A DNA stretch of 64,000 nucleotides. Source: Mesorhizobium sp. AR02. GTDB lineage: Bacteria > Pseudomonadota > Alphaproteobacteria > Rhizobiales > Rhizobiaceae. The notes under the pieces are model-generated. The model made no database searches and was not told the origin of the DNA. It saw only the letters and a program-made list of their open reading frames with translations. Made by a program: the position numbers and the translations under genes. Positions 54,942 through 64,000 of the stretch are shown piece after piece; the stretch's first letter is position 1; every line of letters begins with the position of its first letter. The stretch covers positions 6,158,001 to 6,222,000 of the forward strand of contig NZ_CP080531.1 of the NCBI RefSeq assembly GCF_024746835.1. The letters run 5' to 3'.

Positions 54942-55877
54942 ATGTCGACTGGGGAAAGCCGCCTCAAGGATACCGCTATCCGCCTCTCGGAAGCGACGGC
55001 GGGCGATTTCTTCGCGCTTTTGAAGCCGCGGGTTATGGCGCTTGCCGTATTCACCGCCTTCGTCGGCCTGATGGTGGCGCCTGGCGCGACGAATCCGGTC
55101 ATCGCCGTGATTGCAATCGGTGCGATTGCGATCGGAGCAGGAGCGGCGGGAGCCCTCAACATGTGGTATGACGCGGACATCGACGCGCTGATGTCGCGCA
55201 CATCAAAGCGGCCGATTCCGTCGGGCCGCGTCACGCCGGGCGAAGCTCTCGGCTTCGGCCTTGTGCTTTCCGCCCTCTCGGTCATGACACTCGGCGTACT
55301 GGTGGGCTGGCTTGCCGCATCGCTGCTGGCCTTCACCATCTTCTTCTACATCGTCATCTACACGATGTGGCTGAAGCGCTCGACGCCGCAGAACATCGTC
55401 ATCGGCGGCGCGGCTGGTGCCCTTCCTCCTGTCATTGGCTGGGCGGCCGCAACTGGCGCCGTCGGCGTTGAAAGCGTCATCCTGTTTCTGATCATCTTTC
55501 TGTGGACGCCGCCGCATTTCTGGGCGCTGGCGCTGTTCAAGGTTGGCGACTACGCCGCTGCCGGCATTCCGATGATGCCGAATGTGGCCGGCCCTGCTTC
55601 GACGCGAAGGCAAATTCTTGCCTATGCTTTGCTTCTGGTGCCGGTCGGCGTGCTGCCTTGGCTCTTCGGATTCGCCAGCGGCTACTACGGAATTGCCTCG
55701 GCCGCATTGGGTGCCGGTTTCATCTGGCATTCCTGGAAGGTTCTGGCCGCTTCCGAAACGGAGTTGAAACCCGCCAAGGCGCTGTTTGCCTATTCGATCT
55801 TCTATCTTTTTGCGATCTTTGCCGCGCTGCTTGCCGACACCATTGCCATGCGCGCGTTGATCTCAGCCGGGGCTTGA
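54942..55877 (+). CDS. ctaB: Heme O synthase (protoheme IX farnesyltransferase)
   Basis: A 311-residue polytopic prenyltransferase that farnesylates heme b on the way to heme A. The prenyl-diphosphate motif [15 protein letters not shown] and the following [10 protein letters not shown] lie near residue 70-85, with eight to nine hydrophobic segments. ATG 54942 begins the conserved region; upstream ATGs at 54903 and 54822-type starts would add up to 40 unconserved residues. It would supply heme for the oxidase operon at 57823-62343. Confidence 0.93.
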   Translation: MSTGESRLKDTAIRLSEATAGDFFALLKPRVMALAVFTAFVGLMVAPGATNPVIAVIAIGAIAIGAGAAGALNMWYDADIDALMSRTSKRPIPSGRVTPGEALGFGLVLSALSVMTLGVLVGWLAASLLAFTIFFYIVIYTMWLKRSTPQNIVIGGAAGALPPVIGWAAATGAVGVESVILFLIIFLWTPPHFWALALFKVGDYAAAGIPMMPNVAGPASTRRQILAYALLLVPVGVLPWLFGFASGYYGIASAALGAGFIWHSWKVLAASETELKPAKALFAYSIFYLFAIFAALLADTIAMRALISAGA

Positions 55878-56341
55878 GTGCAGATCGCCGTCCGCGAACC
55901 GTTCTGCCGAAGACGCTTGCAGAGCTGTCACGATGGCAGCGCACAGAATCCCAGCAACAGCAGAATGATTATGCCAAGGCCGAGTATGACAAGCGTCCTT
56001 GCGTCCATGACCTTCGCCTTCGACCCGGTGCATGATCCTGAAGATCGGGATCGACTTTGCTTCGCCGATCTCCGGTTGGCAAAGGATCATGCGCCAATCC
56101 AAGTGGTCAGCGTCTGTACGTGCCCAAAGAAGGGACACGCGGCGCTGCATGAACATATCGAAGAATGGCCTCCAGAGCCAGCCGTGCGGCTCGGCCCCCT
56201 GTCCGTGCCAACAACGGGCGACAAGTCTCCCACAAGAGAGTATATTGGTGGCGGTGCAGGTCGCGGTTTTGCGTGGCCAGTCACGCAGACGACAGCACCG
56301 CGAAACCGCGACCTTTCCGGACCCAGTCTGGAGGAACGGTC
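55878..56341. other. Gene-free stretch after ctaB
   Basis: About 460 bases with frames on both strands but no family match. A minus-strand 25-codon hydrophobic frame at about 55934-56008 (VILGLGIIILLLLG) has a fair ribosome-binding site but is too short to support. The strong GGAGG at the right end belongs to the DUF2189 gene. Confidence 0.45.
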
Positions 56342-57154
56342 ATGGCAAGTTTTCATGTGATAGCAGGCGCCAGCGAGACGCTGGAACATACCAAAATTCG
56401 AAAGATCGGGGTTTCCGACCTTTTTGACGCGCTCAAGCGGGGCGTCGATGATTTCATGGTCAAACCGTCGCATATCGTCTTTCTCTGCCTGATCTATCCA
56501 CTCGTGGGCGTCGTGCTCGCCGCTTGGACTTCAGGCGCCAATGCTTTGCCGTTGTTGTTTCCGCTGGTTTCTGGTTTTGCGCTGGTTGGCCCATTCGCGG
56601 CGATAGGCCTCTATGAAATCAGCCGTAGACGGGAAGCCGGACTCGACACCTCCTGGAGGCACGCTTTCGAGGTCAGGAATTCTCCGGCGCTGCCGGCCAT
56701 CGCCGCGGTAGGGATCATGCTATTTGCAATCTTCATCACGTGGCTTTTGACGGCGCAGATGTTCTACGAATATCTTTTCGGCCCGGCTCCGCCGGAATCG
56801 ATATCCAGCTTCATCAAAGCAATATTTGCCACCGGACGCGGCTGGACGCTGATTATCCTGGGGCACGCCATCGGCTTCGTCTTCGCCGTGGTGGTGTTGT
56901 GCACGACGGTCGTCGCCTTCCCATTGTTGCTTGATCGCGATGTCGGCGCCTATGAAGCGATCTACACCTCGGTGCGCGTGGTCCTGGCGAACCCGATCGT
57001 GATGGCAGTCTGGGGGCTGATCGTCACCGTCGGCCTGATCATCGGCTCGCTGCCAGTGTTCGTCGGGCTCGCCGTCGTGTTGCCGATCCTCGGTCACGCC
57101 ACCTGGCATGTCTACCGCAAGGTGGTGGAGTCGCCCGCCAGACCGACGAGTTGA
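56342..57154 (+). CDS. DUF2189 membrane protein
   Basis: A 270-residue inner-membrane protein with about six hydrophobic segments. The family pattern is visible in SDLFDALKRGVDDFMVKPSH, VSGFALVGPFAAIGLYEISRRRE and LDRDVGAYEAIYTSVRVV. GGAGGAACGGTC precedes ATG 56342. No function is known. Family members often neighbour cytochrome oxidase genes, as here. Confidence 0.87.
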   Translation: MASFHVIAGASETLEHTKIRKIGVSDLFDALKRGVDDFMVKPSHIVFLCLIYPLVGVVLAAWTSGANALPLLFPLVSGFALVGPFAAIGLYEISRRREAGLDTSWRHAFEVRNSPALPAIAAVGIMLFAIFITWLLTAQMFYEYLFGPAPPESISSFIKAIFATGRGWTLIILGHAIGFVFAVVVLCTTVVAFPLLLDRDVGAYEAIYTSVRVVLANPIVMAVWGLIVTVGLIIGSLPVFVGLAVVLPILGHATWHVYRKVVESPARPTS

Positions 57155-57170
57155 GGACGTTTTGCCTCAC

Positions 57171-57198
57171 CGCACCGGCCAGGGTGCCGGTGCGAGTT
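57171..57198. terminator. Possible bidirectional terminator
   Basis: A perfect 9-bp stem CGCACCGGC/GCCGGTGCG with a 6-base loop between two convergent genes. The T tract to the right (AGTTT) is poor, so efficiency is doubtful. Confidence 0.45.
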
Positions 57199-57210
57199 TG
57201 ATCGAAGCCG

Positions 57211-57684
57211 TCAGGCGGCCCGGTGACTGAAGCGGGCGCGATATGCGCCCATGGTCAAGTTGCGGAAATCCTCGCCGCTGACATGCACCAGCGTTCTGTG
57301 GTCGCCGCCTTCGAAGTAAATGTCGGCGGCGTCACCAAGGCTTTCATCGACAATCACCGGCACATCGTAGGGTGCGCCGATCGGCGGAATGGCGCCGGTG
57401 TCGCAATCAGCGAAGAGCGAAATCACCTCGTCTTCGGAGGCGAGCCCGAGACGCTTGTCCATGACGTCTTGCAGTGTGCCGAGCTCGATCCTGTGCGTGC
57501 TGGGAACCACGGCCAGCGCATAGCCGAGTTCGTGGTGAACAACTACCGATTTGGCCACTATGCTGCCGGGTATATGCGCTGCAATGGCGGACTGTCTGCT
57601 GGTGGATGTGCGATGGTGGACGACGGTGTCGTATGAAATTCCCTTCCCGTCGATAAAGTCCTTCAGTCTGGTTGCGATCGTCAT
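57211..57684 (-). CDS. ybaK: YbaK/EbsC-type aminoacyl-tRNA deacylase
   Basis: A 157-residue trans-editing protein of the YbaK/ProX superfamily. AKSVVVHHELGYALAVVPSTHRI near residue 45 contains the conserved lysine, and GAIPPIGAPYDVPVIVDES near 98 is the substrate-binding GxxxPxG region. It clears mischarged tRNAs, with the exact tRNA unknown. ATG 57684 follows GGGAGG on the minus strand. Confidence 0.87.
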   Translation of the reverse strand: MTIATRLKDFIDGKGISYDTVVHHRTSTSRQSAIAAHIPGSIVAKSVVVHHELGYALAVVPSTHRIELGTLQDVMDKRLGLASEDEVISLFADCDTGAIPPIGAPYDVPVIVDESLGDAADIYFEGGDHRTLVHVSGEDFRNLTMGAYRARFSHRAA

Positions 57685-57822
57685 CTTGGCCTCCCTTTGC
57701 CGGAGTTCGCGACGCGTGGGGAAACGAGGGCAATCATTCTCCTTGTGTCGTTTCCTGTACTAAAATGGACCAGCTGCTGATGGTTCGAGGCGCGGCGGCA
57801 AGATCTGAATGCGATTTGCGCG

Positions 57823-58224
57823 TCAGGGTCCGGTTCCGAAAAATGCCAGCCGGGTGAAAAGCGTGTAGTCGGCTTCGAAGACCATCATTGTCACGAACAC
57901 CAGCACGAGTATCGGCGGCAGGATGATCGCATAGGCCAGCGCCAGCCGTTCCCAGGCCATGTGCATGAAGACGGCGACGATCAGCCCTGCCTTGAGGATC
58001 ATGAAGATCAGGATCAGCGACCATCTGAGATAGCCGTGGAGGCCGAAATAATCGACCAGGTAGGAGCAGGTGCTGAGGATGAACAGCCACGCCCAGACTA
58101 CCAGATAGAGCTTGATCGGATGTTCCTGATGCACATCGGCACGGGTGACGGCCGCCGGCGCTTCATGGGCATGACCAGCATGAAGTGCGTGTTGTCCGAG
58201 GCCGTTTGCGGTTGCTTCAGCCAT
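57823..58224 (-). CDS. Cytochrome oxidase subunit IV-family protein
   Basis: A 133-residue protein with three transmembrane segments (LYLVVWAWLFILSTCSYLVDYF, LILIFMILKAGLIVAVFMHM, AYAIILPPILVLVFVTMMVF), the prokaryotic CyoD/subunit IV pattern. A histidine-rich N-terminus precedes them. It ends the five-gene oxidase run, 9 bases after subunit III. Confidence 0.85.
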   Translation of the reverse strand: MAEATANGLGQHALHAGHAHEAPAAVTRADVHQEHPIKLYLVVWAWLFILSTCSYLVDYFGLHGYLRWSLILIFMILKAGLIVAVFMHMAWERLALAYAIILPPILVLVFVTMMVFEADYTLFTRLAFFGTGP

Positions 58225-58233
58225 GTCTGCCTC

Positions 58234-58953
58234 TCACCAAAGATAGAAGAATGCGAAGATGAACACCCAGACCAGATCGACGAAGTGCCAGTACAGCCCC
58301 ATGATCTCGACGTTCTCGTAGCGGCCGGTGCGGCTGGTGAAGAAGCCGGGCCGCCCGGTGTCATAATCTCCGCGCCAGACCTTGCGCGCCACGATGATCA
58401 AGAAGATCACACCGATCGTCACATGCGTGCCGTGGAAACCGGTGATCATGAAGAAGCACGAACCGAATTGTGCGGCGCCCCAGGGATTGCCCCAGGGCCG
58501 CACCCCTTCAGTGATCAGCTTGGTCCATTCGAAGGCTTGCATGCCGACAAAGGTCGCGCCGAGTGCCGCAGTCAGAAGCATGAGGATAGCCGTCTTGCGG
58601 CGGTTGTGGCGATAGCCGAAGTTGACCGCCATGGCCATTGTTCCGCTGCTGGAGATCAGCACGAAGGTCATGATGGCAATAAGGATCAGCGGGATATCCG
58701 AGCCGCCGATACGAAGCGCAAAGACCTCGCTCGGATTGGGCCACGGCACGCGTGTCGACATGCGCGCGGTCATGTAGGAGAGCAGGAAGCAGCCGAAGAT
58801 GAAGGTGTCGCTGAGCAGGAATATCCACATCATGGCCTTGCCCCAGGACACGTTCTTGAACGCACGCTGATCCGAGGACCAATCGGCGGCAATGCCTCGC
58901 CAGCCTGTGGGCCGTGGCTCCGTCTGGCCGATATGTGTCAGTGTCTCTGCCAT
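58234..58953 (-). CDS. coxC: Cytochrome c oxidase subunit III
   Basis: A 239-residue subunit III with about six transmembrane helices. Signatures are WIFLLSDTFIFGCFLLSY near residue 45, GMQAFEWTKLI near 140, and the C-terminal GFHGTHVTIGVIFLIIV with YWHFVDLVWVFIFAFFYLW. It lies 13 bases after the other subunit III-like gene. In Bradyrhizobium coxMNOP, two subunit III-like genes occur in the same way. Confidence 0.9.
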   Translation of the reverse strand: MAETLTHIGQTEPRPTGWRGIAADWSSDQRAFKNVSWGKAMMWIFLLSDTFIFGCFLLSYMTARMSTRVPWPNPSEVFALRIGGSDIPLILIAIMTFVLISSSGTMAMAVNFGYRHNRRKTAILMLLTAALGATFVGMQAFEWTKLITEGVRPWGNPWGAAQFGSCFFMITGFHGTHVTIGVIFLIIVARKVWRGDYDTGRPGFFTSRTGRYENVEIMGLYWHFVDLVWVFIFAFFYLW

Positions 58954-58966
58954 CCGCTTGATCCCC

Positions 58967-59671
58967 TTAGGTCAGCAACTGCCGGCAAATGTCGATGAAC
59001 GTCGCGGCCCAGCCGGCCAGCAGCGCGAAGATGGCAAGCCAGACGAAAAGCAGGAAATGCCAGTACATGGCGCATAGTTCCACGCCAAGGCGAAGCCGCT
59101 CCGGCCGTGCTCCCTTCCATGCGCTCGTGGTGGTCCTGCCCAGACCCACCAGCCCTCCCAACACGTGCAGGCCATGCATGCCGGTTATCAGGTAGAAGAA
59201 ACTGTTGGCTGGATTGGAGGCCAGAAAATAGCCGTCGGCGGTCAGCTGCCGCCATGCCATGAACTGTCCGACCAGGAAGGCGAGCGCAGTCAACCCGGCG
59301 GTGGCTAGGCCGAGCCTGACGGTGTCGATCTGGCCCCTGCGCGCCGCGACCGAGGTGCATTGCAGGGCTACGCTGCTCAGGACCAGCACGCCGGTGTTGA
59401 GCCAGAGCAACCGCGGCAGGGGCAGCGCCTGCCAGTCCGACACTGCCATCCGCATGAAATAAGCGCTGGTGAAGAGCGCGAACAGGCAGCCGACGACGGC
59501 GAGGAATACACCGAGGCCGATCTTGGCGGTTGGCAGCGCTGACCGGTCGAGGCCGACAAAATCTCCGGCCACGCCTTGCTCGAGCCATGGCTTCGACATC
59601 AGCCCCTGATGTGAAAGCCACCATCCGGCAAAGCCGGCGATGACGAACAGGAAGACGATGATGACGCTCAT
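58967..59671 (-). CDS. Second subunit III-like oxidase protein
   Basis: A 234-residue subunit III homologue with about seven hydrophobic segments. FLAVVGCLFALFTSAYFMRM near residue 60 and the C-terminal GMHGLHVLGGLVGLG with YWHFLLFVWLAIFALL match the family, while the N-terminal helix pair is divergent. It overlaps the coxA stop by four bases. It may correspond to CoxO of the alternative CoxMNOP-type oxidase. Confidence 0.85.
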   Translation of the reverse strand: MSVIIVFLFVIAGFAGWWLSHQGLMSKPWLEQGVAGDFVGLDRSALPTAKIGLGVFLAVVGCLFALFTSAYFMRMAVSDWQALPLPRLLWLNTGVLVLSSVALQCTSVAARRGQIDTVRLGLATAGLTALAFLVGQFMAWRQLTADGYFLASNPANSFFYLITGMHGLHVLGGLVGLGRTTTSAWKGARPERLRLGVELCAMYWHFLLFVWLAIFALLAGWAATFIDICRQLLT

Positions 59672-61437
59672 GCCGGCTCCCTTGAGGGGCCGTAGGAGCC
59701 CGGCATGTTCTGCGGGATGAAATCCTCTTTGGCGCCCGGCACGCTGTAGTCATAGGCCCAGCGATAGACGATCGGCAGGTCCTTGCCGAAATTGCCGTGG
59801 GCCGGCGGTGTGTGCGGCGTCTGCCATTCGAGAGTCGTGGCCCGCCACGGATTGCCGCCGGCCTCGCGGCCATGGCGGATGCTCCAGATCAGATTGAACA
59901 GGAACACCATTTGGGCAAAGCCGACGATGAACGCCATAATGCTGATGAACGAGTTCAGGTGGTGGGCCGACTCCGTCATGATCGTCATGTCGGTCAGTTC
60001 AGCGTAGCGCCGCGGCACGCCCATCAGGCCGAGGTAGTGCATGGGGAAGAAGATCAGGTAGGCGCCGAGGAAGGTGACCCAGAAATGGAATCGGCCCAAG
60101 GTCTCGTTGAGCATCCGGCCCGTGACCTTCGGGTACCAATGGTAGATCGCGCCAAAAACGACGAGGATCGGGGCGACACCCATGACCATATGGAAGTGGG
60201 CGACGACGAACATCGTGTCGGACAGCGGAACATCGACGACGACATTGCCGAGGAACAGGCCGGTCAGCCCGCCGTTGACGAAGGTGACGATGAAGGCCAG
60301 GGCAAAGAGCATGGGTATGGTGAGATGGATGTCGCCGCGCCACAGGGTCAGCACCCAATTGTAGACCTTGATGGCGGTCGGAACGGCGATGATCAATGTC
60401 GTGGTGGCGAAGAAGAAGCCGAAATAGGGGTTCATGCCGCTGACATACATATGGTGCGCCCAGACCACGAAGCTCAGCGCGCCGATGCCGACGATGGCCC
60501 AGACCATCATCCGGTAGCCGAAGATGTTCTTGCGCGCATGGGTGCTGATCAGGTCGGATACGATGCCGAAGGCCGGCAGCGCCACGATGTAGACCTCGGG
60601 ATGGCCGAAGAACCAGAACAGGTGCTGGAACAGGATCGGGCTGCCGCCATTGTGCGGCAGTTGCTCGCCCATCTCGGAGATCGCCGGCATAAAGAAACTG
60701 GTGCCCAGGACGCGGTCAAGCAGCATCATCACGCTGGCGACGAACAGCGCCGGAAAGGCGAGCAGCGCCATGACGGTCGCGGTGAAGATGCCCCAGACGG
60801 TCAGTGGCAGGCGCATCATTGTCATGCCGCGCGTGCGGCCCTGCAGCACCGTCACCACATAGTTCAGGCCGCCCATGGTGAAGCCGATGATGAACAGGAT
60901 CAGCGAGGAGAGCATCAGGATGATGCCCCAGTCCTGGCCGCCTGGTGTACCGCTCATGATGGCTTGCGGCGGGTACAGCGTCCAGCCAGCCCCCGTCGGT
61001 CCGCCGGGCGCAAAGAAGCTCGACACCAGAACCAGCACGGCGAGCAAGTAGATCCAGTAGCTCAGCATGTTGACATAGGGAAAGACCATGTCGCGCGCGC
61101 CGACCATCAACGGGATCAGATAGTTGCCAAAGCCGCCGAGGAAGAGGGCGGTGAGCAGGTAGATCACCATGATCATGCCGTGCATAGTGATGAACTGGTA
61201 GTAGGCTTCCGGGGTGATGAAGTCGAACGTACCGGGGAAGCCGAGCTGCAGCCGCATCAGCCAGGATAGCACCAGGGCGACCAGGCCGATTGCCGTTGCT
61301 GTCGCTGAATACTGGACGGCAATGACCTTGGCGTCCTGCGAGAAGACGTATTTTGTCCACCAGCTGTGCGGATGGTAGAGTTCTACCTCCGCGACTTCGG
61401 CCGGCGGGATGCCATCTGCAGGCGTGATGTCGACCAT
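59668..61437 (-). CDS. coxA: Cytochrome c oxidase subunit I
   Basis: A 589-residue catalytic subunit of an aa3-type heme-copper oxidase with 12 transmembrane helices. The heme a histidine is in TMHGMIMV near residue 88. CuB ligands are in WFFGHPEVYIVALP near 277 (with the cross-linked tyrosine) and VWAHHMY near 328, and the heme a3/heme a histidines in AHFHMVMG near 415. The D-channel segment NYLIPLMVGARDM is intact. It follows subunit II closely and overlaps the first subunit III-like gene. Confidence 0.95.
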   Translation of the reverse strand: MVDITPADGIPPAEVAEVELYHPHSWWTKYVFSQDAKVIAVQYSATATAIGLVALVLSWLMRLQLGFPGTFDFITPEAYYQFITMHGMIMVIYLLTALFLGGFGNYLIPLMVGARDMVFPYVNMLSYWIYLLAVLVLVSSFFAPGGPTGAGWTLYPPQAIMSGTPGGQDWGIILMLSSLILFIIGFTMGGLNYVVTVLQGRTRGMTMMRLPLTVWGIFTATVMALLAFPALFVASVMMLLDRVLGTSFFMPAISEMGEQLPHNGGSPILFQHLFWFFGHPEVYIVALPAFGIVSDLISTHARKNIFGYRMMVWAIVGIGALSFVVWAHHMYVSGMNPYFGFFFATTTLIIAVPTAIKVYNWVLTLWRGDIHLTIPMLFALAFIVTFVNGGLTGLFLGNVVVDVPLSDTMFVVAHFHMVMGVAPILVVFGAIYHWYPKVTGRMLNETLGRFHFWVTFLGAYLIFFPMHYLGLMGVPRRYAELTDMTIMTESAHHLNSFISIMAFIVGFAQMVFLFNLIWSIRHGREAGGNPWRATTLEWQTPHTPPAHGNFGKDLPIVYRWAYDYSVPGAKEDFIPQNMPGSYGPSREPA

Positions 61438-61458
61438 AGGAACACCTCCGTGTCCTTC

Positions 61459-62343
61459 TCAGCGAGACCCGACCGTTTCGAGCCTTGCTGCAATTTTCAA
61501 ACCTGACGCCAGCGTCTTGCCCAGCGCCTGGTCAGCCGAGCCCGTTTGCTTGGGTACCGACAACTGCGCGAAAGTCTGCTGCTGGCCAAGCCAGGCAACG
61601 TAGTCTTGCTGTGTGTCGACCACGACCACACCATGCATCAGAGGATGCCCTTGGCCGCAAAGTTCGGCGCACAGGACCTGAAAGGTTCCGGTCCTGGTCG
61701 GGGTGAACCAGAAATAGGTGACCGAGCCCGGGATCATGTCCATCTTGGCGCGGAATTCCGGCACATAGAAATCATGCAGCACATCGATGGAGCGGAGCAG
61801 CATCTTAACCGGTTTGCCGACCGGCAGATGCAGGTCAGCCGCTTCGACCACGACGTCGTCCTGACCATTGGGATCGCTGGCGATCACGCCCAGCGGATTG
61901 TCTGCGGTGACGTCGCGGGTGTCGGATGTGCCAAGCTTGCCGTCCTTGCCGGGCAGACGGAAACTCCACTGCCACTGTTGGCCGACGACTTCGACGTCGG
62001 TTGCATCGCTTGGGACGTGGACGAACCGGCTCCAGACGAACAGGCCGGGAACCAGCAACGCCGTAACCCCGACTGCGGTGACGATCGTCAGCCACGATTC
62101 GAGCCGCTTGTTCTCCGGTTCGTAGGCGGCGCGGTTGCCTTCCTTGTGCCGGAACCGGAACACACAGTAGGCCATGAAGAGAACGACGGCGGCGAAGACG
62201 ACGCCGGTGATCCAGAAGGTGATGATGATGGTGTTGTCGATATAGGCCCAGTTCGAGGCAATCGGAGTCCACCACCATGGGCTCAGGAGGTGAAACAACA
62301 CTGAGCCCACAACGATCAAAACGAGTACAAGCGCTACGGCCAT
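61459..62343 (-). CDS. coxB: Cytochrome c oxidase subunit II
   Basis: A 294-residue subunit II. The N-terminus carries hydrophobic segments including VALVLVLIVVGSVLF and IIITFWITGVVFAAVVLFMAY. The periplasmic cupredoxin domain binds the binuclear CuA centre; the ligands are in CAELCGQGHPLMHG near residue 230, with the earlier histidine in IDVLHDFYVPE near 190. ATG 62343 begins the first helix; a longer frame is not hydrophobic. It heads the minus-strand oxidase operon. Confidence 0.93.
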   Translation of the reverse strand: MAVALVLVLIVVGSVLFHLLSPWWWTPIASNWAYIDNTIIITFWITGVVFAAVVLFMAYCVFRFRHKEGNRAAYEPENKRLESWLTIVTAVGVTALLVPGLFVWSRFVHVPSDATDVEVVGQQWQWSFRLPGKDGKLGTSDTRDVTADNPLGVIASDPNGQDDVVVEAADLHLPVGKPVKMLLRSIDVLHDFYVPEFRAKMDMIPGSVTYFWFTPTRTGTFQVLCAELCGQGHPLMHGVVVVDTQQDYVAWLGQQQTFAQLSVPKQTGSADQALGKTLASGLKIAARLETVGSR

Positions 62344-62788
62344 GTCCCGTTCCTCCGGATATTTCGCGGTGCGCGAAGCAGGCCTGCGAAATACCAACTC
62401 GCATCATGCTCGATTTTCGGTTGAAATTCCAGAGCCGACTATTTGATGTGCAAAACGTTGCTTTTCGCCGGCCGGACGTGTGTCGGGTCTTTGCGGCAGC
62501 GCGTCACAGGAACGTTTCCGCGATGGGTTGCCATCCGGCGATGAGGCTGATGGTGCGGGAAGGCTGCGGCTTTGGCCTGACCGCCATTTCCGACAGATCA
62601 TCGACCGGGGCGAGCGATGACCTTGCTTGTCTGCCGCTCGGCGACAAGAGCATTCCGCCGCTGTCCTTGATCGTCGCTCCGGAGCGGAAGTTTACCCTGA
62701 CGTCGATTTTGGCAAGATGGTACTTCGAGGTGTATCTCGACGGTCTCGGACAGGGTGGCGGCCAATAGAGGCAATTGGAAGCGACGCC
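62344..62788. other. Gap between oxidase operon and oxidoreductase gene
   Basis: About 445 bases. A plus-strand frame from ATG 62406 to 62768 exists but has no recognised family, no good ribosome-binding site and uneven composition, so I do not call it. The oxidase promoter should lie in the first ~100 bases. Confidence 0.45.
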
Positions 62789-63961
62789 CTAGTTGGAATG
62801 CGGCCCATGAAACCGTCTTCCCGAAAAGACTTCGAGCGCTTGCGGCTTTTCACCGCTGACGATCCAGTCCGCGAGGTATTTGGTGAAGCCAAGGGCGATG
62901 GCGAAGCCATGGCCGGTCCAGGCAAACCCATAGATGGTGTTGTGCAAGGCAGCAGGCGTGTCGACGATCGGGATGCCATCGACCGCACAACTCTCGACGC
63001 GGGAAGCATCGACCTTCAGGAAGGCGGACTCGTCGATGAAGGGCAAGGTCGCGATGGCATCGGTCAGGCTGAGCGCTGTCGCACTGAGCGACCCCTTCCA
63101 ACGGCCCTCCGGCGTATGGGCAACGCTCTGGCCGCCTGAAAGCATCAACGTGCCATCTGGGAGCTGCTTCACCGATAGCTTGCGGTGGGCATGGCCGAGA
63201 AGATGATTGATCTTTTTGCCGTGCGGATTGGTGACGAACATCATCTGCGGCATCAGGGTGATGACGGGCATGATTTCCTGCGGCTTGAGAACCGGTTTCA
63301 GCAGCGGCAGGACGCCGTTGTTGGCCAGGAGAACGAGTTTTTCCCCAACCGGCACAACTTCGCCGCTCGCCAGTCTCACCCCCGTTGCCTTCCCTTTGGT
63401 GTGGAGGATTTCGGTGACGCGCGTGCCTGTGCGCAGGCTCGCTCCGGCCTTGCGCGCCTGTTTGGCGAAGGCCAGCGTGGCGAAGGTGTGATCGCATACA
63501 CCGTCATGCGGGCAGTAGATCGAGCCGATCAGATCCCCTGACGATTCCGGCTCGCGTTCCAGCGTTTCGTCACGGGTGAGAAGCCGGGAAGGAACGCCTA
63601 GCGCGTTCTGTGTCATGGCCATGGCTTCCATGGTGCCGCGCACTTCATGCTCGTGAGCGCCATGCGGGATATTGAAGAGATGAAGGCCGCCGATCCGGCG
63701 GTAGCCAACGCCGCCTTCGAACTGTTCCTGATACTTCGCCCAGAGCGGAAAGCTGACAGCTGCCATTTGCAGTTCGCGCAAGTCGCGGCTGTTTGCCCGC
63801 ACGCCCCGCTCACCGGAGCCACCCGATGCGCCGGCGGCGATGCCGTCGGCCTCGAGCAACGTCACGGTCCGGCCGGCCTGCGCCAGGTTGTAGGCAAGGC
63901 TCGTACCGTAGATGCCGCCTCCGACGATCACGATTTCAGACGCGGTGGCCTGTGTGGTCAT
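62789..63961 (-). CDS. FAD-dependent oxidoreductase (DAO family)
   Basis: A 390-residue glycine/D-amino-acid oxidase-type flavoprotein. The N-terminal dinucleotide site IVIVGGGIYGTSLAYNLAQAG is followed by the acidic strand end LLEADG. The C-terminal FAD contact is GFAWTGHGFAIALGFTKYLADW. The substrate is unknown; sarcosine, D-amino acids or related amines are typical. GAAGGA upstream supports ATG 63961. Confidence 0.88.
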   Translation of the reverse strand: MTTQATASEIVIVGGGIYGTSLAYNLAQAGRTVTLLEADGIAAGASGGSGERGVRANSRDLRELQMAAVSFPLWAKYQEQFEGGVGYRRIGGLHLFNIPHGAHEHEVRGTMEAMAMTQNALGVPSRLLTRDETLEREPESSGDLIGSIYCPHDGVCDHTFATLAFAKQARKAGASLRTGTRVTEILHTKGKATGVRLASGEVVPVGEKLVLLANNGVLPLLKPVLKPQEIMPVITLMPQMMFVTNPHGKKINHLLGHAHRKLSVKQLPDGTLMLSGGQSVAHTPEGRWKGSLSATALSLTDAIATLPFIDESAFLKVDASRVESCAVDGIPIVDTPAALHNTIYGFAWTGHGFAIALGFTKYLADWIVSGEKPQALEVFSGRRFHGPHSN

Positions 63962-64000
63962 GCTGTCAGTTCCTTCTCAGATATTTGTCGTGTGTATCGC

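Noticed and set aside
55934..56008. 25-codon hydrophobic frame on the minus strand
   Set aside because: Too short and followed by an out-of-frame tail; could be a remnant but cannot be supported.
59797..61269. 490-codon frame antisense to coxA
   Set aside because: Asp/His/Arg-rich shadow of the conserved oxidase subunit I.
62406..62768. Plus-strand open frame between coxB and the oxidoreductase gene
   Set aside because: No recognisable family or ribosome-binding site and composition varies along its length.

Overview
The window looks like a chromosomal segment of an alphaproteobacterium of the order Rhizobiales, most likely Mesorhizobium or a close relative. This rests on gene content and order, not on a database search. 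Supporting genes include an ExoR homologue, a PopZ homologue, paired DUF1127 genes followed by anti-Shine-Dalgarno loop RNAs, a fused secDF, the tatABC-serS-surE-pcm block behind scpAB, and rhizobial short palindromic repeats. The DNA is GC-rich except in the first 5 kb and the fadL leaders.

Region 1 (1-5003) reads as the end of an integrated element. It holds an alpha/beta hydrolase, an XRE regulator divergent from a Tat-like exported protein, a small unrecognised ORF and a large serine recombinase. The recombinase reading frame runs into tRNA-Asn at 5004-5078, so its last residues are antisense tRNA sequence.

Region 2 (5079-24179) is core chromosome. It carries tRNA-Cys, a Pcm-family methyltransferase, TolC, PopZ, ValS, two tandem FadL-type porins with duplicated structured leaders, IlvD overlapping exoR, a minus-strand erpA-VOC-xthA run, a dGTPase homologue and ArgS. 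The VOC gene is frameshifted at a homopolymer.

Region 3 (24283-37119) is one long block in the same direction: a giant acidic SPOR protein, NagZ, ScpA, ScpB, TatA, TatB, TatC, SerS, SurE, Pcm and a LysM/M23 lipoprotein. It links cell-wall turnover, chromosome segregation and protein export.

Region 4 (37231-46033) has a divergent epimerase/AraC pair, a DUF815 ATPase and yajC-secDF. The secDF frame is broken inside the SecF half. Two genes follow whose human relatives are complex I assembly factors (Mth938/NDUFAF3 and SQS-PSY/NDUFAF6), then a membrane-anchored hypothetical and a sterol-desaturase-family enzyme.

Region 5 (46046-49122) has a ParDE toxin-antitoxin pair, TrmFO, and the most interesting locus of the window. 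Two 46-codon DUF1127 genes on the minus strand are followed by three tandem ~180-bp units. Each unit encodes three hairpins whose loops carry CCTCCTCC(C), nine such loops in all. This matches the architecture of the alphaproteobacterial CcsR/'cuckoo' stress sRNAs that follow DUF1127 genes, but in an expanded three-loop, three-unit form.

Region 6 (49276-63961) holds a DUF2157/GDYXXLXY membrane pair, a RidA-family protein, tRNA-Leu, trigger factor, a secreted protein, cytochrome c, heme O synthase, a DUF2189 protein, YbaK, a minus-strand aa3-type oxidase operon with two subunit III-like genes, and an FAD-dependent oxidoreductase. Three apparent frameshifts (5.8, 20.6 and 42.6 kb) suggest either decaying genes or residual base-calling errors.
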